This document shows positions 1-7,679 of a stretch of DNA of 39,231 nucleotides, one piece after another. The translations under genes were made by a program, and so were the position numbers. The DNA is from Akkermansiaceae bacterium. GTDB lineage: Bacteria > Verrucomicrobiota > Verrucomicrobiia > Verrucomicrobiales > Akkermansiaceae. How positions within the stretch are numbered: position 1 is the first letter of the stretch; each line of letters begins with the position of its first letter. The stretch lies in assembly GCA_015062045.1 (NCBI GenBank), contig SUVJ01000016.1, positions 1 through 39,231 on the forward strand. The letters are read 5' to 3'. The notes beneath the pieces were generated by a model. The model was not told the DNA's origin. It worked only from the letters and a program-made list of their open reading frames with translations, and made no database searches.

Positions 1-208
1 TTGCATAAGTTACCGGTGTAATTACGGCAGAAAACGTTGAGATAGCAATGCTTATTTTGCGAACAACAAGGGAGACTTCCCGTAGCTGTGAGCCGAATTA
101 AATTGACTTCGTATTTCGTATGTTACCACACAACTACCAATTTATCTATCAACATATAAATCAAACCCGCCAATTATTCCCACGCGTGTATATAATTTGA
201 GCCAATAA

Positions 209-3200
209 TTACTTGCGTCGTCTGTGAGCGGCTAACCCTGCCAATGCCAGTAAGGAGAGCGTGGTTGTTGTCGGCTCGGGGATGGATAGGGGGGCGGGCT
301 CGTCAGAGCCGGCAAAGAGGCTTACGTCTCCGTTGTTGTAGCTCAGGTAATAGGTGTCATTTGTACGGAGCCCGTTAAATACACCGGTGACATCGGTTAC
401 GGAGTCATTGTCCAATTCAACACTATTTAAAGTGAGCCGGTCTACCCCCGTAAACAGGGTTACGTATTCTCCATTGTATAAGTCGGTAAGCATGTGGTCT
501 GCTAAATCAAGTGTCATGCCTGTGGTTAGGGTAATGTCGCTACCCATGGCTAAGGCCCCCTCCATACGCAAAAATGCCTCCTCTGCAAAAATTATGTTAG
601 CATTCAGTGTGGCTCCTGCTCCCACTATCAGCTCTGTTAAGGTAATGGTAGCTTCTGCAGCAATGGCAATCTCTGTCGAATCGGTGGTATTCAACACACT
701 TAAGGTGGTGCCGTTGTTTAAGTGCAGGGTGTCGAGCTCTATACCGTTTTCTACTGCAATAGCCGTGTTGGTATTGCCGGCTGTGGTAATATCTTTCACG
801 GATTTTACACGTGCAGCCATCTTTTTTTGAACATTATAGAGGGTAAGGGAGTCTGCCTCTACATCGCCGGTGATGTTCGCGTCACTACCCTGTATGATAA
901 CATCTGCATTTTGGGCATTTCCCTTGGTGATATTTCCGGTTACCACGCCCCCGGTGATAGTAATTTGGGCGTGGGTTACAGAGCCGTCGGTTCCGCCGGC
1001 ATTGATTCCGTTATTGATAATACCACCGTTGATGATGATATGGGCATTGTCAACGCTGCCGCTTGTTTTGGCGCCACCGTATATGCCGCCCTGTATCGTG
1101 CCATTGTTGACCACAATTTTGACGCTGTCAATGTGGCCGCTGCCATGTACGGCCCCGCCCACGATATCCCCGTTTACAATGCCCCCCTCTACATACACAT
1201 TGAAGGCCTCTGCCTGCCCGCCATTATAAGAGCCGGCAATGGCGGCAGTTTTATTGCTGTAGGAGCCATTGCCAATGCTTGCGCCGTCCGCAATCTCCAG
1301 CGTGAGCTGCCCGGCTTTAGCACTGTTCATGGCACCGAAAATGGTGTGAACCGTTTCGCCTGTTACTTGCACGTTAATGTCTGCGGTGTAGGTAGTGTTG
1401 GTCATGCCGGTCCACCCCGCACCGGATTCTATTTTAAAGGTATTGTTTTCCGGCGTTGTTGAACTGACCAACACTTGCCCCGCTGTGGCATTGGTTGTAG
1501 CAGCAGATGAAAAATCCACCCCGGCTGTTGTATATGCCTTATTGGGTATTAATGTGCTAACCGCAGCGGTATCTTGAGTGGTGATAAAGGCGTGCTCTGT
1601 TGAGCTGATGCCGGTGGTAGACGGCGCATAAGCCGTGTTGCTCCAGCTCAGGGTGTTCAGCGCAGCGTCCGCCCCGTAGGCAGAAAGCAGGATGCCGTTC
1701 AATCCTGTGTCGGTAGTAGCCTCCAGACCTTGCCCGATGAGCATATCCCCCAGCCATACGTAATAGCCTTGCAATACGTTGTCTGTAGTGTTGCCGTTGT
1801 GCCAGGCAATGCGCAGGTTCCCTTCATTGGCCAAGGTGGAGTTATCCCAACAAAAGAGCACATCACTACCCCAGGAGATGTACCCCTCGCTCACATTCAG
1901 CGTGCCACTGTTGGTACCGTCTCCCAAAGAGATGGCAAGCCGCGTATCTGCGGTGGCCCATCCATTTTGCGCACCATCCCCGAAACCTGCATTTAAGTCT
2001 ATGGTATAGCCGTTTTCCATAGTAAAGGCATTTGCCGCCCAAAGCCGGCTGCTACCGGCAGCAATCGCGTTGACGGGGGCTGCGCTCCACCCGGTGGCAC
2101 TTTGCCTTTGCAAGCCTGCCGTGCGCCCGCCGATACCCATGGCGCGTGCCAAATTGCCCGCTATAATGATTGAGCCTTGATCGTTGGGGTGCAGCCCGTC
2201 ACTGCCGGGTGCATTGAAGAAAGCCCCGGGGCTGTAAAAAGAAACGCCGGATGTTTTGTCAATCATACCGCGAGTGACATCGACGTATACCACATTTTTA
2301 CCGGCGTGGGCTTTATTGTAGGCGTCGGTCCACAACTCCAGATTACGGTTAAACTCTTGTGCGCCGTAGTGATAACTCTCTGTATTGCTGTTGGCGTGTT
2401 GGGTCCACGGGGTAATGGAGAGCATGTAGAAGGTATCACCCTCTCCGTGAACATCGTTTACAATGGTGCCCATGGTACCCCAATTGGTGCTGTCCGCAGT
2501 CCACGTATAGCCTGTTCCCTCTGCATAGCTTACCGTGCCACCCAGCATCTTGGCCATCTTGTTGCAATAGTCCGTTGTTGAACTGCCCCCGTCAGAGAGC
2601 ATATCATTGGTGCCCATCATGCAGAACCAAGTGTTGCTGTCGTAGTTGGCTGCCGTAGAGGCGGTGGAGTGCCCGCCGTAGTTCACACCGGTCATGCCGG
2701 CATTGGAGCCGCTGATGATGTTGTGCGTACGGCCGCTTGCCTGTGCCAGGTGTACATTGGCAAACGCTTCCCCGCCATAAGTGCTGCCGGCATCTTGCGT
2801 ATGCCCGGGGGCGCTGTAATAACCTTCCCTCGGCCCGGCTATTTCATTTTCAATACCGTTATCCGTCAATGTTTTGAAGAGTTGCCAGCGATAGCTTTGG
2901 TCATTAACACCATGGGTGATGGAGTCTCCCAGGAAGGTAACACGCCCTACCGTGGTGCCATCCGTACGTTGGCTGACAAAGGGGGCACTATAGTCTACCG
3001 GCGGTACATAGGTTGCCGTATCTAAAGTGGATGGCGTATGGAGGCTTACCCCTGTCACATAGTTCAGGTTAACATAGTAGCCGCTAACGGTGTTCATGCT
3101 GCTGTATTTGAGTGAGGGGGCTGAGTACAGAGTCTCTGTTTTCCCTTGGCTGTTGGTGGCTGTTACATTTACACCGTTGCTAGTGCTGTTGGTTATGCTC

Positions 3201-3616
3201 AGGGTTACGTAGTCTCCCACGGCATAGTTGCTCAGCGTATCGTAGGATATGTTGTTGGTTGAGGCATTCCAGGCACCGGTTGTATAACCGCTCAGGTATG
3301 GTGTGCGGGAGCCGGTGTTCAGGCTTGTGTTTGCATTATCGCCTAATCCATAGTTCTGGATGCTATTCTCCCACAGCAACATATAGCTGCTCCCCGTGTA
3401 GTCGTTTGAGTTTACATAACTGTTGAGAGAACTCAGGCTTATCGTTATGTCTATGGCCGTATTGGCTGCGGATTCCACTGCAAAATACCCCCGCCCGTTG
3501 TAGATAACGTTGTTCGTTTCATCACACCATGCACTTGTCAGCTCTGTGTAGGTTGCGGCTATGGCTTGGCTGAATTGTCCGGCCAACAAGGCGGTTATTA
3601 GTAAGGTTCTCTTCAT
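209..3616 (-). CDS. Secreted SGNH/GDSL hydrolase with beta-rich stalk and PEP-CTERM sorting tail
   Basis: A 1135-residue exported protein. Residues 1-21 form a signal peptide (MKRTLLITALLAGQFSQAIA). An SGNH/GDSL esterase domain spans about 225-495: block I GDSITHG at 230-236 (Ser232 nucleophile), GTND at 335-338 and DGLHPN at 473-478 (catalytic Asp/His). The remainder (about 500-1090) is rich in Gly, Asn and Thr, with repeated 'GG-I-GG' strands around 850-960 typical of passenger-like beta-solenoids. The C-terminus has the PEP-CTERM signature: Pro-Glu-Pro near 1113, a hydrophobic stretch and an R-R-R-K end. I infer cleavage of a surface or host polymer ester such as an acetylated glycan, with cell-surface retention; the substrate is not visible. 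It is transcribed alone, divergent from ridA, with no obvious terminator before the window edge. The domain calls are firm and the function is inferred. Confidence 0.88.
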   Translation of the reverse strand: MKRTLLITALLAGQFSQAIAATYTELTSAWCDETNNVIYNGRGYFAVESAANTAIDITISLSSLNSYVNSNDYTGSSYMLLWENSIQNYGLGDNANTSLNTGSRTPYLSGYTTGAWNASTNNISYDTLSNYAVGDYVTLSITNSTSNGVNVTATNSQGKTETLYSAPSLKYSSMNTVSGYYVNLNYVTGVSLHTPSTLDTATYVPPVDYSAPFVSQRTDGTTVGRVTFLGDSITHGVNDQSYRWQLFKTLTDNGIENEIAGPREGYYSAPGHTQDAGSTYGGEAFANVHLAQASGRTHNIISGSNAGMTGVNYGGHSTASTAANYDSNTWFCMMGTNDMLSDGGSSTTDYCNKMAKMLGGTVSYAEGTGYTWTADSTNWGTMGTIVNDVHGEGDTFYMLSITPWTQHANSNTESYHYGAQEFNRNLELWTDAYNKAHAGKNVVYVDVTRGMIDKTSGVSFYSPGAFFNAPGSDGLHPNDQGSIIIAGNLARAMGIGGRTAGLQRQSATGWSAAPVNAIAAGSSRLWAANAFTMENGYTIDLNAGFGDGAQNGWATADTRLAISLGDGTNSGTLNVSEGYISWGSDVLFCWDNSTLANEGNLRIAWHNGNTTDNVLQGYYVWLGDMLIGQGLEATTDTGLNGILLSAYGADAALNTLSWSNTAYAPSTTGISSTEHAFITTQDTAAVSTLIPNKAYTTAGVDFSSAATTNATAGQVLVSSTTPENNTFKIESGAGWTGMTNTTYTADINVQVTGETVHTIFGAMNSAKAGQLTLEIADGASIGNGSYSNKTAAIAGSYNGGQAEAFNVYVEGGIVNGDIVGGAVHGSGHIDSVKIVVNNGTIQGGIYGGAKTSGSVDNAHIIINGGIINNGINAGGTDGSVTHAQITITGGVVTGNITKGNAQNADVIIQGSDANITGDVEADSLTLYNVQKKMAARVKSVKDITTAGNTNTAIAVENGIELDTLHLNNGTTLSVLNTTDSTEIAIAAEATITLTELIVGAGATLNANIIFAEEAFLRMEGALAMGSDITLTTGMTLDLADHMLTDLYNGEYVTLFTGVDRLTLNSVELDNDSVTDVTGVFNGLRTNDTYYLSYNNGDVSLFAGSDEPAPLSIPEPTTTTLSLLALAGLAAHRRRK

Positions 3617-3758
3617 GGCTTTTGCGGATGATATTTATATAAATCCTATAGGAATTGCGGCGTATGCCGAAAATCTATCAAATTTGACGCATTTGGCAAG
3701 CCTAAAGTTGCAAATTTTTCAAAAAAAATAAATTCAGGGCATAATTGTCGGAAATGCC

Positions 3759-3788
3759 TTGCCAAGCGGGGGGAAAATATAGTATGCT
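3759..3788 (+). promoter_or_regulatory. Putative sigma70-type promoter of ridA-coaC
   Basis: TTGCCA (3759-3764), an 18-nt spacer and TATGCT (3783-3788) give a predicted start near 3795 and a leader of about 23 nt before the ridA ATG. The match is moderate. Confidence 0.4.
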
Positions 3789-3817
3789 GGCGGTGTAACA
3801 AACCATATTCATTCAAT

Positions 3818-4279
3818 ATGCAGCTTAATACACAAGTACTCGAAGAGAAAGGGCTGAAGCTTAACCCCGCCGCCGCCCCCGTGGGCTCTTATGTCAATTG
3901 CATTCGCACCGGTAACTATCTGCACCTTTCCGGTGGAATCTCCATCAATGGGGATGTATCTTACTTCGGCAAACTGGGTGCAGATGTCAGCGTGGAGGAG
4001 GGGCAAAAGGCTGCCCAAGCCGCTATCCTGAACCGTTTGGCTGTTATTAACGCAGAGCTGGGTGGCTTTGAGAAGATGAAGAAGATTGTTGCCATCAACG
4101 GCTTTGTGAACTGCACCCCCGACTTTACGGACCAAGCCAAGGTGCTCAACGGAGCCTCCGACTTGCTGGTAGACTTGTTCGGCCCCGAGGCCGCACACTC
4201 CCGCTCTGCCGTAGGTGTAGTAAGCCTGCCGCTTGGCGTGGCTGTGGAAATCAACATGATTGTTGAGATAGAGGCTTAA
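3818..4279 (+). CDS. ridA: RidA/YjgF-family enamine/imine deaminase
   Basis: 153 residues, the length of the longer RidA-like subfamily. The trimeric RidA fold is recognisable from the strand-turn 'YLHLSGG', the 'GKLGADVSVEEGQKAAQ' helix region, and the C-terminal 'SRSAVGVVSLPLGVAVEI' block that precedes the ligand pocket. Family members hydrolyse reactive 2-aminoacrylate-type enamines made by PLP enzymes; the longer subfamily is less well characterised and may differ in substrate. The ATG at 3818 is the only start that gives a normal N-terminus. It leads a + strand group, with coaC 30 nt downstream. No signal peptide is present, so it is cytosolic. I am sure of the family but less sure of the exact activity. 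Confidence 0.85.
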   Translation: MQLNTQVLEEKGLKLNPAAAPVGSYVNCIRTGNYLHLSGGISINGDVSYFGKLGADVSVEEGQKAAQAAILNRLAVINAELGGFEKMKKIVAINGFVNCTPDFTDQAKVLNGASDLLVDLFGPEAAHSRSAVGVVSLPLGVAVEINMIVEIEA

Positions 4280-4309
4280 TATCCGGGTCTTTTAACGGGG
4301 GAGAACGCC

Positions 4310-4864
4310 ATGGCAACGGTTATTCTCGGTATATGCGGCTCCATTGCTGCCTACAAGGCGGCAGATGTTGCGTCTCGCTTAGTCAAACTCGGGCACGAGG
4401 TACACTGCGTGTGTACCCCCACCGCCTTACAGTTTGTGACACCGCTTACCCTCATGACGCTCTCCCGCAACCCTGTTATTACCACTTTTGAAGATGAAAC
4501 CGGCAGCTGGGTGCCGGTGCATATCGACTTGGCTCAGCGGGCAGACCTTTTGGCCATTGTGCCCGCCTCTGCCAATACCATGGCCTGCATGGCTCAAGGA
4601 TTTGCCCCCAATGCGCTTACCGGCCTTTACCTGGCTAATCGGGCTCCTGTGCTCATTTTCCCCGCCATGAACGGCAACATGTGGACCCACCCCGCCACCC
4701 GGCAAAATGCCTCCGTTCTTTCCGCCCGCGAGAACCACCGCATCATCGGCCCTGCCGATAGCGGTATCTTAGCTTGCGGGGTAGAGGGGCAGGGGCGCTT
4801 GGTTGGGGTGGATATTATTGTGGAGGAAATCCTGCGTACCTTAGAAGCTAACACAACAAACTGA
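4310..4864 (+). CDS. coaC: Phosphopantothenoylcysteine decarboxylase (stand-alone CoaC flavoprotein)
   Basis: 184 residues of the HFCD flavoprotein family. It shows the N-terminal FMN loop 'GICGSIAAYKA', the active-site His region 'VHIDLAQRADLLAIVPASANT', the substrate-binding PxMNxxMW motif as 'PAMNGNMW', and the C-terminal flap Cys in 'LACGVEGQGRL'. It makes 4'-phosphopantetheine from 4'-phosphopantothenoylcysteine in CoA synthesis. The usual C-terminal CoaB synthetase domain is absent, so a separate CoaB must be encoded elsewhere. It has one of the few clear Shine-Dalgarno sequences in the window (GGGGGAG, 6 nt before ATG). The next gene starts 1 nt after its stop. UbiX-type prenyltransferases share the fold, but PxMNxxMW and the Cys flap favour CoaC. 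Confidence 0.88.
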   Translation: MATVILGICGSIAAYKAADVASRLVKLGHEVHCVCTPTALQFVTPLTLMTLSRNPVITTFEDETGSWVPVHIDLAQRADLLAIVPASANTMACMAQGFAPNALTGLYLANRAPVLIFPAMNGNMWTHPATRQNASVLSARENHRIIGPADSGILACGVEGQGRLVGVDIIVEEILRTLEANTTN

Positions 4865-4865
4865 T

Positions 4866-5378
4866 ATGAAATCCCTTTATCTCACCCTTGCGGCTGCCAT
4901 GGTGTTGCCCTGCGCCGCAGATATTTCCATCGGTACGGGGCGACGCCCCGTGGCTCCTGTCGAGCAACCTGCCGCCCAGCCGGATTTGACCGCCGAAAAA
5001 GCCGCCTTAATTGAGGCCATTAAGCTCATGACCGATGAAAAAGGTGCCGCCGCCGCAGAAAAACAACTCAATGCCAAGAAAACGGCTCTGGAGGGCGTTG
5101 CCAAAAAATATGATGAAACGGTCAGGAAGATAGATGCGCTTGGCCCGCAGGTGGAAGCTCAATTGAAAAAGGAGGTATCCCGCGTGGCGGATATGGCAGA
5201 GGGTAAGGGGCTGACCACCGAGAGAGATAAGAAAATGCACGCTATCCTGATGCAGAATATCCCCGAGTCCGGCTATGATGCCTCCGGCGCGCATGATATC
5301 GGTGGGGATAAAGCCCCGACGCCTCAAAAGGAGAAAACGCCGCCCCCGCTGCGCCCGCTTCCCCCGGAGTTACAATAA
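4866..5378 (+). CDS. Small secreted protein with alpha-helical core, unknown function
   Basis: 170 residues. A short signal peptide (MKSLYLTLAAAMVLPCAA, about 1-18) is followed by a Pro/Ala linker, then a charged, Lys/Glu/Ala-rich region (about 40-125) likely to be helical or coiled coil, and a Pro-rich C-terminus. I recognise no family. Its ATG lies 1 nt after the coaC stop, so translation is probably coupled, but nothing links it to CoA synthesis. Its stop overlaps the hairpin that ends the convergent pflA transcript. Confidence 0.65.
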   Translation: MKSLYLTLAAAMVLPCAADISIGTGRRPVAPVEQPAAQPDLTAEKAALIEAIKLMTDEKGAAAAEKQLNAKKTALEGVAKKYDETVRKIDALGPQVEAQLKKEVSRVADMAEGKGLTTERDKKMHAILMQNIPESGYDASGAHDIGGDKAPTPQKEKTPPPLRPLPPELQ

Positions 5379-5400
5379 AAGGCGGGGCTAAGTGCCCCGC
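5374..5400 (-). terminator. Putative terminator of pflA
   Basis: Stem GCGGGGC (5382-5388) pairs with GCCCCGC (5394-5400) around a 5-nt loop. Read on the minus strand it is followed by CTTTTATT, a short U-rich tail. It lies about 50 nt past the pflA stop and overlaps the stop of the convergent + gene. Confidence 0.5.
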
Positions 5401-5450
5401 GCGCCGAGGTTAATGCCCCGGCATTCAGGCAGATGCTTTTTTAGGGGACG

Positions 5451-6185
5451 TTACTTGGTGCAATCTGCAAAGCCGTTGCTGCGGAATATGTTGCGCACGG
5501 CGTTGGTGAGCTCCGGCTCGGGGGGCTCGGTGTTTTCCAAAGAGTAGGTGAGCCCCAGCTCTGCCCATTTGAACTTACCCATTTGGTGAAAGGGCAGCAC
5601 ATCCACTCTCTCGATGTTGCCTAAGCCGTGGGCATAGCGTGCCAGTTGTTCGATGTCTGCCAAGTTATCCGTCCACCCCGGTACCAGTACGTAGCGCAGC
5701 CATACGGGTTTTTTGAGGGCGGCCAGTCGCTCCGCAAAATCCAGGGTGGGTTGCAAATCCTGCCCGGTGAGGCGGCGGTATTGCTCCGGGTTCCACGCCT
5801 TGATGTCCAACAACACCAAGTCTGTGGCAGCCAGTAGCTCGTCATCTGCCCCGGCACCCAAGTGCCCCGAGGTGTCGATACAGGTATGCAGCCCTATCTT
5901 TTTGCATTCTTGCAGCACGGCCTTGGTGAACTCCGGTTGAAAAAGCGGGTCTCCACCGGAGATGGTGACACCGCCGCCGGCTGTTTTAATGAACCCGGCG
6001 TAGCGCCCTATTTCTTCCATTACATCCTCTACCGTACGCTCTTTACCGCTGCATTTGAATGAGGTATCAGGGTTGTGGCAATACCTGCAACGTAAACTGC
6101 ACCCGGCTAAAAACAGAATAAAGCGAATCCCCGGCCCGTCTACCGTGCCGCATGATTCTACAGAATGAACGGAACCTGTTTGCAT
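5451..6185 (-). CDS. pflA: Pyruvate formate-lyase activating enzyme (radical SAM)
   Basis: 244 residues, typical for PflA. The radical-SAM cluster motif CxxxCxxC is seen as 'CSLRCRYC' at about residues 29-36. It follows the PflA-type 'GTVDGPGIRFILFLAGC' and precedes the SAM-binding 'GGGVTISGGDPL'. The enzyme uses a [4Fe-4S] cluster and S-adenosylmethionine to make the glycyl radical on PflB, whose gene is at 22282-24543, so activase and target are unlinked here. The ATG at 6185 is supported by a promoter whose -10 box ends 6 nt upstream, predicting a leaderless mRNA. It is transcribed alone and divergent from the 6280 gene. Other glycyl-radical activases have extra ferredoxin cysteines, which are absent here, so PflA is the best call. 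Confidence 0.93.
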   Translation of the reverse strand: MQTGSVHSVESCGTVDGPGIRFILFLAGCSLRCRYCHNPDTSFKCSGKERTVEDVMEEIGRYAGFIKTAGGGVTISGGDPLFQPEFTKAVLQECKKIGLHTCIDTSGHLGAGADDELLAATDLVLLDIKAWNPEQYRRLTGQDLQPTLDFAERLAALKKPVWLRYVLVPGWTDNLADIEQLARYAHGLGNIERVDVLPFHQMGKFKWAELGLTYSLENTEPPEPELTNAVRNIFRSNGFADCTK

Positions 6186-6191
6186 AGACTG

Positions 6192-6220
6192 ATTCTAACA
6201 TCTCCCCGATTCGATAGCAA
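6192..6220 (-). promoter_or_regulatory. pflA promoter, predicted leaderless
   Basis: On the minus strand TTGCTA (6215-6220), 17 nt and TAGAAT (6192-6197) sit with exactly 6 nt between the -10 box and the pflA ATG. A start at the usual +7 position would be the A of the start codon. Confidence 0.65.
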
Positions 6221-6237
6221 GTTTAATTGTGATTTTC

Positions 6238-6266
6238 TTGACATTGCACGTGAAATGTGCTAGAGA
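6238..6266 (+). promoter_or_regulatory. Promoter of the 6280-7256 gene pair
   Basis: A perfect TTGACA -35 (6238-6243), a 17-nt spacer and an extended -10, TGCTAGAGA (hexamer 6261-6266). The ATG lies 13 nt after the -10 box, giving a leader of about 7 nt. Confidence 0.6.
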
Positions 6267-6279
6267 GAAAGCATCATAT

Positions 6280-6825
6280 ATGAAACGGTTCATCACAAGA
6301 GTTTTGGTGTGTTGTCTGGCTGCATGGGTGGGGGCAGATGGTGCCTTTGCGGCAGATGATAAAAAACAACCCACTGCGGCAGAGCTGCGCAAGGAGCGCC
6401 GCGCCGCCGTAAAAGAGGCAGAGCAGAATCTGCGCAAAGCCCGCCGCAGCGGGGATGAAAAAGCCATTGCAGAGGCTAAGGCCGCTTTGGAGAACGCTAA
6501 GAAAAAAGCACGTGGCAAAGGGGCTGATATGGCAGCGGAGTTCGCCGCGCTGATGCAGGCGTCCGAAATGCTGGCGACAGTGGCAGATGAAACTTCTGCC
6601 AAAAAAGCTGCGGACAAGATTGTTTCTATGTTCAGCAAGCTGCCGGCTCCGGATGAAATATCTGACGATGACATTGAGCTGTGGTCCACCGAGCAAAATA
6701 AGCTCAATAAAGAGATGGAACGCCTGCGCAAAGAGCCCTGGTTTGAAGACTCCGGCCTGCAAGAGGCGTGGACCGCTGCTACGGACCCATTCTCTCGCAA
6801 ACGCGCCATTCGTCAGAAAAAATGA
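6280..6825 (+). CDS. Secreted Lys/Ala/Glu-rich helical protein, unknown function
   Basis: 181 residues from the ATG at 6280. I chose this start over an upstream in-frame one because it opens a clean signal peptide (MKRFITRVLVCCLAAWVGAD..., cleaved near 'AFAA') and sits just behind a strong promoter. The mature part is highly charged and almost entirely helical: 'RKERRAAVKEAEQNLRKA' and similar heptads at about 35-95 suggest a coiled coil. I recognise no domain. The stop overlaps the next gene's start (ATGA), so the two are translationally coupled and probably act together in the periplasm. Confidence 0.68.
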   Translation: MKRFITRVLVCCLAAWVGADGAFAADDKKQPTAAELRKERRAAVKEAEQNLRKARRSGDEKAIAEAKAALENAKKKARGKGADMAAEFAALMQASEMLATVADETSAKKAADKIVSMFSKLPAPDEISDDDIELWSTEQNKLNKEMERLRKEPWFEDSGLQEAWTAATDPFSRKRAIRQKK

Positions 6826-7256
6826 GGAGATGCTTGCAGATAGCCTGCTTGCTGGCAAGTGTTGCGGTGGCAGATACCCCGCTGACACTCAACCCGGATG
6901 TGGTGGAGGCCGCCAAGCGTGCCGTGTTTAACGGTGAGCCTTTGGTGATACCCGGGGTAAAGGTGTTGCCCGAGGTTGAGCAGGGGGATGTTGCCCTGTG
7001 GCAGCAAGCTATGGATGCCGCCGGTACGGAGCTGATGCCCGTGCGTTTGCTGGCATTGTTGCAGCGTCTTAACCCGGGTAAACCCATGGAGCAACACGCC
7101 GCCTTGTATGCGGAGGCGTTGCGTTTGCATGTGTTGGCCGCTGCCGGTAATAAAGCGGCCAAGGCAGAGCTTGCCTCCGCCTTGCGCGTAGGTGTGTTGC
7201 CCAATGGCATGCGCCTTATTTGTGATGCCGCCGCTGCCGCCGCCATGCAGCCCTGA
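6822..7256 (+). CDS. Small secreted protein, unknown function
   Basis: 144 residues starting at the ATG that overlaps the preceding stop (ATGA). The signal peptide is MRRCLQIACLLASVAVA. The mature protein has helix-rich Ala/Leu repeats ('AALYAEALRLHVLAAAGNKAAKAELASAL') that look like one or two degenerate TPR/Sel1-type helices, though too few to call. It is the partner of the gene at 6280. The function is unknown. Confidence 0.62.
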   Translation: MRRCLQIACLLASVAVADTPLTLNPDVVEAAKRAVFNGEPLVIPGVKVLPEVEQGDVALWQQAMDAAGTELMPVRLLALLQRLNPGKPMEQHAALYAEALRLHVLAAAGNKAAKAELASALRVGVLPNGMRLICDAAAAAAMQP

Positions 7257-7278
7257 GGGAAGGAATGCCATCCCCCCC

Positions 7279-7316
7279 AAAAAAAACGGCACTGTACCTT
7301 GAGGGAACAGTGCCGT
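7279..7316 (-). terminator. Intrinsic terminator of the bS22-like gene
   Basis: A perfect 10-bp stem, ACGGCACTGT (7286-7295) with ACAGTGCCGT (7307-7316), encloses an 11-nt loop. On the minus strand it is followed by eight U and then seven G. It lies about 50 nt past the stop of the gene at 7365. Confidence 0.8.
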
Positions 7317-7364
7317 GAAAAAAAAGAACAGCGTCGCTTTGCGGACGTGGCCTAAGCGCGCAGC

Positions 7365-7469
7365 TTAGGACTTGTAACGCAAACGCTTCTTGTGGCGGTT
7401 CTGGCGCATGCGCTTGCTGCGCTTGTGCTTGTTGATCTTAGCCTTACGTCTCTTCTTAAGCGATCCCAT
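7365..7469 (-). CDS. Small basic ribosomal protein, bS22 / COX24 (AURKAIP1, mS38) family
   Basis: 34 codons, easily missed by gene finders. The product starts MGSLKKRRKAKINKHKRSKR and ends RHKKRLRYKS, so more than half the residues are Lys or Arg. Both the 'MGS-KKRRK' opening and the 'R-x-x-R-x-x-RKK/HKK' pattern match mycobacterial bS22 and the COX24/AURKAIP1 domain of mitochondrial mS38, which bind the small ribosomal subunit. It has its own candidate promoter, a leader of about 115 nt and a strong terminator, as expected for an abundant, separately controlled ribosomal protein. No Shine-Dalgarno is visible; the leader next to the ATG is A/T-rich. The similarity is from memory of these families, not from a search. 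Confidence 0.85.
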   Translation of the reverse strand: MGSLKKRRKAKINKHKRSKRMRQNRHKKRLRYKS

Positions 7470-7588
7470 AATGTGTTATGATGTCGTTTGTTGTTTCTCT
7501 TTTGGGAGAGGTTTTGTCAGCTCACCCGCATGCCCGGTAGAACCTGCGGCACCCATGTGTTCGGGCTTGCTGAAGTTGTCGGGGGAAT

Positions 7589-7617
7589 ATGTAACTACCT
7601 TTTGGGGTGAAAGTCAA
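7589..7617 (-). promoter_or_regulatory. Putative promoter of the bS22-like gene
   Basis: TTGACT (7612-7617), 17 nt and a weak TTACAT (7589-7594) on the minus strand. It would give a leader of about 115 nt that could hold autoregulatory structure. Confidence 0.35.
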
Positions 7618-7679
7618 GCCGAAAGAGTCTCTATGCCGCATTTTTTTGCGGAAAGTGGGTAGTAATGGGGTTATAACGG

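Noticed and set aside
172..187. AATTaTTCCCACGCGT matching 37974-37989 at 15 of 16 positions
   Set aside because: Such partial 16-mer matches are expected by chance when all pairs in a 39-kb window are compared, and no structure surrounds either copy.
722..1462. 246-codon + strand frame
   Set aside because: It is a shadow of the PEP-CTERM hydrolase stalk, whose repetitive codons keep the opposite strand open.
7633..7650. CCGCA/TGCGG hairpin past the HAD gene as a terminator
   Set aside because: The loop contains the T/A tract itself and no U-run follows on the minus strand.
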